Shown here piece by piece: positions 1 to 6,159 of a stretch of 7,312 bases of DNA. This stretch comes from Phenylobacterium sp. GTDB lineage: Bacteria > Pseudomonadota > Alphaproteobacteria > Caulobacterales > Caulobacteraceae. How positions within the stretch are numbered: the stretch's first letter is position 1; the number at the start of each line of letters is the position of its first letter. The stretch covers positions 1 through 7,312 of the forward strand of contig JAHUZY010000466.1 of the NCBI GenBank assembly GCA_019264505.1, given 5' to 3'. The position numbers and the translations under genes were made by a program. The notes below the pieces were generated by a model. The model was not told the origin of the DNA, ran no database searches, and was given only the letters and a program-made list of their open reading frames with translations.

Positions 1-2050
1 CCTCTACCGGGGCGACATGGACGCCGAATGGGCCGCCTATGGGCCGCCGGCCAAGGGCTATGCCGAGGCCTTCACAGCCGGGATCAACGCCTTTGTCGGC
101 GAGATTCAGAGCGGCGCCCGCCCCCTGCCCGAAGAGTTCCAGATCGCCGGGACCACCCCAGATCTCTGGGCGCCGGAAGATGTGGTGCGCATCCGCAGCC
201 ATGGCCTGACCCGCAACGCCGCCGCCGAGGTCGAGCGCGCCCGCATCACCTGCGCGGCGGGTCTCGAAGCCAACGCCCTCAATCGCCGGCTGGAGCCGGA
301 CCATAGGCTGAGCATCCCCGACGGCCTCGATCCCTGCACGATTCCGGCCGAGGTCCTGGGCGACTACCGGCTGGCGACCCAAGGGGTGACCTTCAAGGCC
401 GGTCAGGTGATGGCGCTCGCCGAGGATATCCCCGCCGACGCCATCGGCTCCAACAACTGGACCGTCGCGCCGTCGCGCACCGCCACCGGTCGGCCGATCC
501 TGGCCAACGACCCGCACCGGGCGCACGGCGTGCCGTCCCTGCGCTACATCGTCCATATGGAAGCGCCGGGCTTTTCGGCCATCGGGGCCGGCGAGCCGGC
601 CCTGCCGGGGATCTCCATCGGCCACAACGGGACCATCGCCTTTGGCCTGACCATCTTCCCGGCCGACCAGGAAGACCTCTATGTCTATGAGACCGACCCC
701 GCCGATCCCAACCGCTACCGTTATGGCGAGGGCTGGGCGGCCATGGAGGTGGTCACCGAAACCGTCGAAGTCGCAGGCCAGGCCCCGCACACGGCGGAGC
801 TGAAGTTCACCCGGCACGGCCCCGTGGTCTTCGAAGACCCGGACAACCACCGCGCCTATGCGGTGCGCAGCGTCTGGAGCGACCCTGGGACCTCGGCCTA
901 TTTCGGCTCGGCCGACTACATGACCGCGCAGAACTGGAACGAGTTCTCCACCGCCATGGGACGGTTCGGGACCCCCAGCGAAAATCAGGTCTATGCCGAC
1001 ACGGACGGCAATATCGGCTGGATCGCGGCGGGCCGCGTGCCGGTGCGCCAGGGCTGGGATGGCCTGATGCCCGTGCCCGGCGACGGCCGCTATGAGTGGC
1101 GAGGCTTCATGGACGCCGCCGACCTGCCCAGCCGCTACAATCCTGAGCAGGGCTGGCTGGCGAGCGCCAACCAGTTCAATCTGCCGGTCGACTATCCGGC
1201 CGAACGGGTCATCAGCTACGAGTGGTCGAACCCGTCGCGGATGAACCGCATCGCCCAGGTTCTCGAGGGCGACGTCTCGGTGACCCTGGCTGACGCCATG
1301 GCCCTGCAGACCGACCCGACCAATCTGACGGGCGCCGACCTTATTCCGTTGCTGGACGATATTGCAGACCCCGAGCCGCGGCTGGCCCAGGCCATCGCCC
1401 TGCTGAAGGGCTGGGACGGGCGAACCGAGGCCGACAGCGCGGCCGCCGCCCTGTACGAGGTCTGGCTGTTCAAGCATCTGGGTCAGGCCACGGTGCAGGC
1501 CGCCGCGCCGGCGGCGGCTCGCACCCTGATCGGCGGGGGCGACCAGCCCGCGATCAGCGCCTATCTGAACGCCGCCAGCCCCGCGGAACGGGCGCCGATC
1601 CTGGCCGCAAGCCTGACGGCGGCTGTCAATGAGATCACGCGCAGACTTGGCCCGGACCTTTCGGCGTGGGCCTGGGGGGATCTGCACCAGGCGCGCTTCG
1701 AGCACGCGCTCGCGCCCCTGTTGCCTGCGGACGCCGCCGAGCGGCTGGTGGTCGGCCCCGCTCCCATGGCCGGGACCATGCTGAGCCCGCTGGCGGCCAG
1801 CTGGCGGGCCAGCGACTATCGGGTGGTGTCGGGCGCCTCGTTCCGCATGGTCCTGGACGTGGGCGCCTGGGACAACAGCGTGGCGATCAATACGCCAGGC
1901 CAGTCGGGCGATCCGGGCAGCCCCCACTATCGCGACCTCTTCCCCCTCTGGGTGAAGGGCGAGTACGTGCCGCTGCTCTACAGCCGGCCGGCCATCGAGG
2001 CGGCGACGGAGACGGTGCTGACGCTCACGCCGAAAGCGGGCCCGCGATGA
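1..2050 (+). CDS. Penicillin acylase family protein (Ntn-hydrolase), 5'-truncated by window edge
   Basis: The reading frame is open from base 2, so the ATG at 17 is internal; the true start, signal peptide and first part of the alpha chain lie left of the window. The family makes periplasmic amidohydrolases that cleave themselves into alpha and beta chains and hydrolyse amide bonds of beta-lactams, acyl-homoserine lactones or other N-acyl compounds. Counting the Met at 17 as residue 1, the motif GSNNW places the predicted nucleophile and beta-chain N-terminus at Ser145 (codon 449-451). His167 in NDPH corresponds to beta-23 and Asn385 in ASANQ to beta-241, the oxyanion-hole Asn of penicillin G acylase, so the catalytic spacing is intact. 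The C-terminus has the usual SGDPGSPHYRDLFPLW block. The gene ends 51 bp before the next gene on the same strand. Substrate cannot be told from sequence: beta-lactam acylase, AHL acylase and other amidases are all possible. Confidence 0.93.
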   Translation, partial: LYRGDMDAEWAAYGPPAKGYAEAFTAGINAFVGEIQSGARPLPEEFQIAGTTPDLWAPEDVVRIRSHGLTRNAAAEVERARITCAAGLEANALNRRLEPDHRLSIPDGLDPCTIPAEVLGDYRLATQGVTFKAGQVMALAEDIPADAIGSNNWTVAPSRTATGRPILANDPHRAHGVPSLRYIVHMEAPGFSAIGAGEPALPGISIGHNGTIAFGLTIFPADQEDLYVYETDPADPNRYRYGEGWAAMEVVTETVEVAGQAPHTAELKFTRHGPVVFEDPDNHRAYAVRSVWSDPGTSAYFGSADYMTAQNWNEFSTAMGRFGTPSENQVYADTDGNIGWIAAGRVPVRQGWDGLMPVPGDGRYEWRGFMDAADLPSRYNPEQGWLASANQFNLPVDYPAERVISYEWSNPSRMNRIAQVLEGDVSVTLADAMALQTDPTNLTGADLIPLLDDIADPEPRLAQAIALLKGWDGRTEADSAAAALYEVWLFKHLGQATVQAAAPAAARTLIGGGDQPAISAYLNAASPAERAPILAASLTAAVNEITRRLGPDLSAWAWGDLHQARFEHALAPLLPADAAERLVVGPAPMAGTMLSPLAASWRASDYRVVSGASFRMVLDVGAWDNSVAINTPGQSGDPGSPHYRDLFPLWVKGEYVPLLYSRPAIEAATETVLTLTPKAGPR

Positions 2051-2087
2051 GCTGGTCCGGCAGGTCCGTGGACAACACCCGACCCGT

Positions 2088-2092
2088 GGAGG
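2088..2092 (+). promoter_or_regulatory. Ribosome binding site deciding the GTG start at 2102
   Basis: GGAGG is a strong anti-Shine-Dalgarno match lying 9 bases before the GTG at 2102. It fixes the start of the 267-residue protein despite the non-ATG codon. Confidence 0.7.
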
Positions 2093-2101
2093 ACTGACAC
2101 C

Positions 2102-2905
2102 GTGAGCGCCAAGGTTCCTGTGGAGCTCACCGGCGTCTGGCGCCGGGAGGAGATCACCGCGCCCGGCGGCTACCGAGACGACACCACGCGCGTCTTCTGG
2201 GTCCAGGCCGACAGCTGGTACGGCGATATCAGGCTGAGGATCGACATCCCCCGCCGGGACGGGGCCACGGGCTTCGATGACTATGCCGACGCTGAGCTGG
2301 TCGAGCTGGCGGAGACCCAGGGCTTCGCCGGCCAGCTGACCGTGACGCCCAGACTGTGCGCTTGGCGACGGGACGTGGACTATCAGCCGCCAGGCCCCGT
2401 TCCTGACGAGGGGACCTGGAAGATCGATGGGGACATCCTCGTCGAAGGCGGCGTCCACATCGAATACGAGGAAATCTGGCGGCTTGAGCCGGGCAGTCGG
2501 GGCCTCCGCGCCGCCTTCGCCCAGGACGACAGCCAGGGGCTGCTGGTGCTGGCCGGCGACCATTTCCTGAGGATCGAGGGCCGCAGAACGCCGCTGCCTT
2601 CGGGGGAGTCTCTGCCGGCCCTGGTGAAGGCCGCCCTGGCCGCGGGCGACCGTGAGGGCGCCTGCGCACTGCTGGACATGCCCATCAGCTACGGTCGCAT
2701 CGGGGACGACTGGCGGATCGTGCTGTCCACCCTGCCCTGGCGCGAGGGTCGACGGCTCTGGTCCTCGGCGCCTCGGTATGCACCGGAGACTGGGGAGCTT
2801 GTCGACGACCGTGGCGCGGTCTGGCGACAGCTTGAGGTCCACGATCCGGAGCGGCGGCTGCCGCACCTCTTCACCCTGGCCTCAGGCCCGGATGAGGCTG
2901 GCTAG
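2102..2905 (+). CDS. Conserved hypothetical protein, 267 aa
   Basis: I do not recognise a characterised family. A GTG start is chosen because GGAGG at 2088-2092 sits 9 bases upstream and the protein then opens with a plausible N-terminus (MSAKVPVELTGVWRREEI). No signal peptide or membrane segment is visible, so it is probably cytoplasmic. The first ~160 residues are rich in Trp, Tyr and alternating polar/hydrophobic stretches (GVWRREE at 11-17, WYGDIRLRIDIP at 39-50, DYQPPGPVPDEG at 93-104, EYEEIWRLEP at 121-130). This looks like a beta-rich, possibly lipocalin-like barrel, but that is only an impression. A more helical segment follows at about 170-192 (ALVKAALAAGDREGACALLD), then another Trp-rich stretch (204-241). 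It lies 51 bp after the acylase gene with no terminator between, so cotranscription is likely. It ends 2 bp from the convergent dioxygenase gene. Codon use resembles its neighbours, supporting a real gene. Confidence 0.8.
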   Translation: MSAKVPVELTGVWRREEITAPGGYRDDTTRVFWVQADSWYGDIRLRIDIPRRDGATGFDDYADAELVELAETQGFAGQLTVTPRLCAWRRDVDYQPPGPVPDEGTWKIDGDILVEGGVHIEYEEIWRLEPGSRGLRAAFAQDDSQGLLVLAGDHFLRIEGRRTPLPSGESLPALVKAALAAGDREGACALLDMPISYGRIGDDWRIVLSTLPWREGRRLWSSAPRYAPETGELVDDRGAVWRQLEVHDPERRLPHLFTLASGPDEAG

Positions 2906-2907
2906 CT

Positions 2908-3921
2908 TCAGGACGGGAGGGAGTCCAGGCGTCCGAAACGCGGCTGGTCTTCGGGCAGCACCAGTTCGCCGCGGGCCCGCCTTGCCTTCAGATAGCCGAA
3001 GGTGCGCGCCGTCTGGGCGAACAGGTGCTCGCCCGAGATCAGCCGGTCATAGCGCGCCGGGCGCTCGGCGCTGACCAGACGGGGATCGGGCTCGACCACC
3101 GTCTGGTAGTCGCAGGTGGCGAAGAAGGGGAAGCTGTAGCGCTCCTGCGCCACCTTGCGGACCCGGTGCGTGGTGGCGGTGAAGGTCCCATTGGTCCAGG
3201 CCTCCAGCATGTCGCCGATATTGATGACATAGGCGCCGGGCACGGGCGGCGCGTCGATCCACTGCCCCGCGCCATTCAGCACCTCCAGCCCCGGCGCGGT
3301 GCCCCGCAGGATGGTGAAGAACTCATAGTCGGTGTGAGCGCCGATCCCCTCGCGATCCTGAACCGTGGGATCGAAGGGATAGTGGATCATCCGCAGCTGG
3401 CTCGGGGGTTGGCGCCGGTGCGGCTCGAAGTGATCCTCCGGCAGATCGAGCGCCAGGGCGAAGCCGCGAAAGAGCTGCTGGGCCAGATTTGACACCGCCG
3501 AATAGTAGGCGCTGGCGGCCTCCCGGAAACCGGCCTGGTCTGGCCAGAGATTCGGGCCCAGCATCGGCGAGCCGGCGCCCGCGTCAGGCAGGTCGAGGTT
3601 GAGGTCATAGGCCTCCTTGCGGTCGATGGTCCCGCCGGGGAACACCTCCTCGCCCTCGGGCACATAGCCGCTGTGATTGACCGACCGGCCGATATAGCTG
3701 GCCATCTTGCGGTCGATGGGCTGGGCGAAGAAGGCCTTGGCCGCGGCCAGCACATCCTCGAACAGCGCCTCGTCCAGGCCGTGGCCCGACACATAGAGAA
3801 AGCCGACGTTCCGGGCCGCGGCCCCCATCTCGGCGGCCACGGCGCGCCGGGTGGCGAGATCGGAAGACCCTAGTCCGGCGATGTCGACCAACGGGATGCT
3901 GTCGAAGTTCGACCCGTGCAT
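2908..3921 (-). CDS. Fe(II)/2-oxoglutarate-dependent dioxygenase, isopenicillin N synthase-like family
   Basis: A complete 337-residue cytosolic oxygenase of usual family length. The N-terminal DIOX_N region (about 8-130) opens with SIPLVDIAGL and includes FLYVSGHGL at 41-49. The jelly-roll core (about 175-275) carries the iron-binding facial triad His196-x-Asp198 (in GAHTDYEF) and His252 (in TTHRVR). It also has the 2-oxoglutarate-binding Arg261-x-Ser263 (in RYSFPFF). These enzymes couple 2-oxoglutarate decarboxylation to hydroxylation, dealkylation or ring chemistry on a small molecule. The presence of RxS and the general sequence favour a 2OG-using hydroxylase over a true IPNS, and no penicillin cluster is seen. 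The start is supported by GGAGG (plus-strand CCTCC at 3928-3932) 6 bases upstream. The gene is divergent from the importer operon, and both have an ATTAC-N14-GTAAT palindrome upstream, which suggests a related substrate. The actual substrate is unknown. Confidence 0.92.
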   Translation of the reverse strand: MHGSNFDSIPLVDIAGLGSSDLATRRAVAAEMGAAARNVGFLYVSGHGLDEALFEDVLAAAKAFFAQPIDRKMASYIGRSVNHSGYVPEGEEVFPGGTIDRKEAYDLNLDLPDAGAGSPMLGPNLWPDQAGFREAASAYYSAVSNLAQQLFRGFALALDLPEDHFEPHRRQPPSQLRMIHYPFDPTVQDREGIGAHTDYEFFTILRGTAPGLEVLNGAGQWIDAPPVPGAYVINIGDMLEAWTNGTFTATTHRVRKVAQERYSFPFFATCDYQTVVEPDPRLVSAERPARYDRLISGEHLFAQTARTFGYLKARRARGELVLPEDQPRFGRLDSLPS

Positions 3922-3947
3922 GTCTGGCCTCCGAGCTGGCGTCCATG

Positions 3948-3971
3948 ATTACGAATTCTGCATTCCGTAAT
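3948..3971. promoter_or_regulatory. Candidate operator 1: ATTAC-N14-GTAAT palindrome upstream of the dioxygenase gene
   Basis: A 24-bp dyad with arms ATTACG (3948-3953) and CGTAAT (3966-3971) lies 27-50 bp upstream of the dioxygenase start, where it could overlap a promoter. It stands out as AT-rich in GC-rich surroundings. The same arms with the same 14-bp spacer recur at 4105-4128, while the spacers themselves differ, as expected for a dimeric regulator reading only the half-sites. The regulator is not in the window and I cannot assign its family. Confidence 0.6.
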
Positions 3972-3999
3972 AACGCACACGCCGCAAGCCAGGCCGTGG

Positions 4000-4012
4000 C
4001 GGAGGGACTCCG
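4000..4012. repeat. Small inverted repeat in the divergent region
   Basis: CGGAG and CTCCG flank a 3-base loop (GGA). It is short, GC-rich and has no T-tract, so it is not a terminator. It lies between the two palindromes in the otherwise unremarkable GC-rich stretch 3972-4100, where I see nothing else convincing. It may be chance. Confidence 0.25.
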
Positions 4013-4104
4013 ATGCGCAGGAATTGGGCGTGGGGGGCGCATGGCGCCTGGATTCCGGGCGACCGGCCGCCCCAGCTTTCCCTGCCGGGCGAGCGCGTTG
4101 GAAT

Positions 4105-4128
4105 ATTACGTTTTGTTCTGATTGTAAT
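4105..4128. promoter_or_regulatory. Candidate operator 2: ATTAC-N14-GTAAT palindrome upstream of the importer operon
   Basis: ATTAC (4105-4109) and GTAAT (4124-4128) are separated by 14 bp, as in operator 1. The dyad extends outward to GAATATTAC / GTAATACTC (4101-4132) with a single mismatch. It lies 52-75 bp upstream of the binding-protein start. A weak promoter can be drawn through it (TTGGAA at 4098-4103 as -35, and TGTAAT at 4123-4128 as -10, with a long 19-bp spacer). If that promoter is real, a bound regulator would block or remodel it. The promoter assignment is tentative; the palindrome is directly visible. Confidence 0.62.
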
Positions 4129-4138
4129 ACTCAGGGGG

Positions 4139-4155
4139 CGCGCCAGGACGGCGCG
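4139..4155 (+). other. Candidate leader hairpin before the importer operon
   Basis: A perfect 6-bp stem CGCGCC / GGCGCG encloses the 5-base loop AGGAC. It lies between operator 2 and the start codon at 4180, so it would be in the 5' leader if transcription starts near 4130-4138. No run of T follows, so it is not an intrinsic terminator. A second weak stem, GGAT (4161-4164) with ATCC (4174-4177), would put the GGAAGGGG ribosome binding site in its loop. A structural role in translation or mRNA stability is only a possibility. Confidence 0.3.
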
Positions 4156-4179
4156 GCCAAGGATGGAAGGGGTATCCGC

Positions 4180-5274
4180 ATGAAGTGGGTCAACGGATTA
4201 CGCGCCTTGGCGATCGCCGCCGCAGGCAGCCTGGCGCTGGCGGCGTGCGGTCAGAACGCCGAGGAGACGGCCAAGGGGGCCGACGCCGTCGAAGAGTACA
4301 CCATCGGCTGGACCATCTATGCCGGCTGGATGCCCTGGCCCTATGCCGAACAGGCCGGCATCGTGAAGAAGTGGTCGGACAAGTACGGGATCAACATCAA
4401 GCTCGTTCAGGTGAACGATTATGTGGAGTCCCTGAACCAGTTCACCGCCGGCACCCTGGACGGGGTGACCTCGACCAATATGGACGCCCTGACCATTCCC
4501 GCCGCCGCCGGCAAGGACACCACCGTGGTGATCGTCGGCGACTATTCCAACGGCAATGACGGCATCATCCTGAAGAACGGATCGACCCTGGCCGACATCA
4601 AGGGCCGCTCGGTCAACCTCGTGGAGAACTCGGTCTCGCACTATCTGCTGGCCCGCGGGCTGGTGAGCGCGGGCCTGGTCATGACCGACGTCTCGGTGGT
4701 CAACACCTCAGACGCCGACATGGTCGCCGCCTTCACCGCCCCACAGACCACGGCCGTGGTGCCCTGGAACCCGCAGCTGGCCGAGATCAAGAAGCAGCCG
4801 GGCGCGGCCGAGGTGTTCAACTCCACCCAGATTCCCGGCGAAATCCTCGACATGATGATCGTCTCCACCGAGGTCCTGGCGGCCAATCCGAACCTGGGCA
4901 AGGCCCTGGCCGGCATCTGGTACGAGACCATGGCCCTGAAGAGCGCCGACACCCCTGAGGGCCAGGCCGCCCGCGAGGCGATGGCCCAGATTTCGGGCAC
5001 GGACCTGGCCGGCTATGAAGGCCAGCTCGAGACCACCTTCATGTACTACACGCCCCAGGACGCCCTGGCGGCGATGCTGAGCGAGGACATCGTGGCGGCC
5101 AATGACAAGGTCCGTCAGTTCAGCTTCCAGGCTGGTCTGTTCGGCCAAGGCGCCCGTTCGGTGGACGACATCGGCATCAGCTTCCCTGGCGACAAGATCC
5201 TGGGCAACGCCGAGAACGTCATGCTGCGCTTTGATCCGACCTATACCCAGATGGCGGTGGACGGCGCCCTCTAG
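4180..5274 (+). CDS. ABC transporter substrate-binding lipoprotein, NitT/TauT superfamily, urea-carboxylase-associated type
   Basis: This is the periplasmic receptor of the importer encoded with the two following genes. The ATG at 4180 is chosen over earlier in-frame starts because GGAAGGGG (4165-4172) precedes it and it begins a lipoprotein signal peptide: basic MKWVNGLR, hydrophobic core, and lipobox LAAC with Cys23 as the lipidated residue. The mature part opens with YTIGWTIYAGWMPWPYAEQ (40-58). It continues with VNDYVESLNQFTAG (78-91), the STNMDALTIPAAAG block (98-111) and VGDYSNGNDGI (119-129). These match my recollection of the binding-protein subgroup encoded beside urea carboxylase (annotated as putative urea ABC transporter binding protein) rather than TauA, SsuA or NrtA. 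Its 364 residues suit the family. Ligand is likely urea, guanidine or a substituted relative, inferred from allophanate hydrolase nearby. It is first in the operon, 60 bp before the permease gene. Confidence 0.92.
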   Translation: MKWVNGLRALAIAAAGSLALAACGQNAEETAKGADAVEEYTIGWTIYAGWMPWPYAEQAGIVKKWSDKYGINIKLVQVNDYVESLNQFTAGTLDGVTSTNMDALTIPAAAGKDTTVVIVGDYSNGNDGIILKNGSTLADIKGRSVNLVENSVSHYLLARGLVSAGLVMTDVSVVNTSDADMVAAFTAPQTTAVVPWNPQLAEIKKQPGAAEVFNSTQIPGEILDMMIVSTEVLAANPNLGKALAGIWYETMALKSADTPEGQAAREAMAQISGTDLAGYEGQLETTFMYYTPQDALAAMLSEDIVAANDKVRQFSFQAGLFGQGARSVDDIGISFPGDKILGNAENVMLRFDPTYTQMAVDGAL

Positions 5275-5334
5275 GCCGCGCCACCCTGACGACACCCTGC
5301 GTAACCGCGTACCCCTGATCGAGGTGACCGCCCC

Positions 5335-6159
5335 ATGCGCCGACTGCTGAACGCCAGGCCGCGTGGCGGCGGTCGCCTCCTTCTGGGCCTCTTGCCCATC
5401 GCCATCCTGGTCCTGCTCTATCTGGTGGCCTCCCAGGCCCGCCATGCGGAAAATCCCCGCGACAAGATCCTGCCGACCCCGGCCGCCATGGGCCAGTCCA
5501 TGGAGATCATGGCCCTGCAGGAGGATCCCCGCACCGGCGAGATCCCCCTGGTGGCCGACACCAAGGCCAGCCTGACGCGCCTGGGGATCGCCGTGGGCGC
5601 TGCGGCCGCCACCACCCTGGTCCTGGGACTGTCGATCGGGCTCCTGCCCTATGCAAGGGCGGGCCTTGGCCCCCTGGTGGCGACCATTTCGGTGATCCCA
5701 CCCATCGCGGTCCTGCCCATCCTGTTCATTGTCTTTGGTTTGGGCGAGACCGCCAAGATCGTGCTGATCTTTGTCGGCATCACGCCCTTCATGGTCCGCG
5801 ACCTTGCCTCCCACGTGGCGGCCATCCCCGAGGAGCAGATCGTCAAGGCCCAGACCCTGGGCGCCTCCACCTGGCTGGTGGCCCTGCAGGTCGCCCTGCC
5901 CCAGGCCATGCCGCGGCTGATCGACAGCGTGCGGTTCTCGCTCGGCCCGGCCTGGGTGTTCCTGATCTCGGCCGAAGCCATCGCCTCGGATGTGGGCCTC
6001 GGCTACCGCATCTTCCTCGTTCGCCGGTACCTGGCCATGGACATCATCCTGCCCTACGTGGCCTGGATCTCGCTGCTGGCGGTGATCATCGACCTTCTGC
6101 TGCTGACCTGGAGCCGCACGGCCTTCCGCTGGGCCCACGCGCCGGGGGGCCGCCGATGA
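5335..6159 (+). CDS. ABC transporter permease (BPD_transp_1, NitT/TauT type)
   Basis: This is the inner-membrane channel subunit of the importer, presumably a homodimer because only one permease gene is present. Its 274 residues contain about six hydrophobic segments (roughly 15-33, 84-105, 112-132, 138-155, 200-218 and 238-258). The cytoplasmic coupling loop is at about 169-190 (IVKAQTLGASTWLVALQVALP), with the conserved Gly176 and terminal LP. The usual EAA is degenerate here, reading VKA. The stretch DKILPTPAAMGQSM (43-56) resembles the P-type spacer common after the first helix in SsuC/TauC relatives. The start has GAGG at 5321-5324, 10 bases upstream. The stop overlaps the start of the ATPase gene by 4 bp (ATGA, 6156-6159), so the two are translationally coupled. 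The 60-bp gap from the binding-protein gene shows no terminator. Confidence 0.94.
   Translation: MRRLLNARPRGGGRLLLGLLPIAILVLLYLVASQARHAENPRDKILPTPAAMGQSMEIMALQEDPRTGEIPLVADTKASLTRLGIAVGAAAATTLVLGLSIGLLPYARAGLGPLVATISVIPPIAVLPILFIVFGLGETAKIVLIFVGITPFMVRDLASHVAAIPEEQIVKAQTLGASTWLVALQVALPQAMPRLIDSVRFSLGPAWVFLISAEAIASDVGLGYRIFLVRRYLAMDIILPYVAWISLLAVIIDLLLLTWSRTAFRWAHAPGGRR

Noticed and set aside
1666..2097. A 143-codon plus-strand open frame overlapping the acylase 3' end
   Set aside because: It is Arg/Gly/Ala-rich with no family pattern, and the acylase frame carries the conserved C-terminal block over the same bases.
3025..3492. A 155-codon plus-strand open frame inside the dioxygenase gene
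   Set aside because: It is antisense to the catalytic core of a clearly conserved dioxygenase, and it has no recognisable motif.
4000..4012. Intrinsic terminator in the divergent region
   Set aside because: The 5-bp stem has no following T-run on either strand and lies between two divergent promoters, where a terminator is not expected.
4130..4179. Guanidine-I, -II or -III riboswitch before the importer operon
   Set aside because: The leader is too short for guanidine-I and I see none of its conserved blocks. The one hairpin has an AGGAC loop, not the paired ACGR tetraloop hairpins of guanidine-II. Rejected by eye only; a covariance search would settle it.
3922..4179. Sigma-54 / NtrC-type nitrogen promoter
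   Set aside because: No TGGCAC-N5-TTGC-like element with correct GG/GC spacing was found on either strand, although nitrogen control would have made sense.
4024..4179. N-terminal extension of the binding protein from an upstream in-frame TTG at 4024
   Set aside because: The extension would bury the lipoprotein signal peptide and run through operator 2; the ATG at 4180 has its own ribosome binding site.
4708..6138. A 476-codon open frame on the minus strand, opposite the binding-protein and permease genes
   Set aside because: Its translation is dominated by Gly, His, Gln, Asp and Arg with no domain or hydrophobic pattern, and it spans two well-supported genes and their gap. It is the usual antisense artefact of GC-rich coding DNA.
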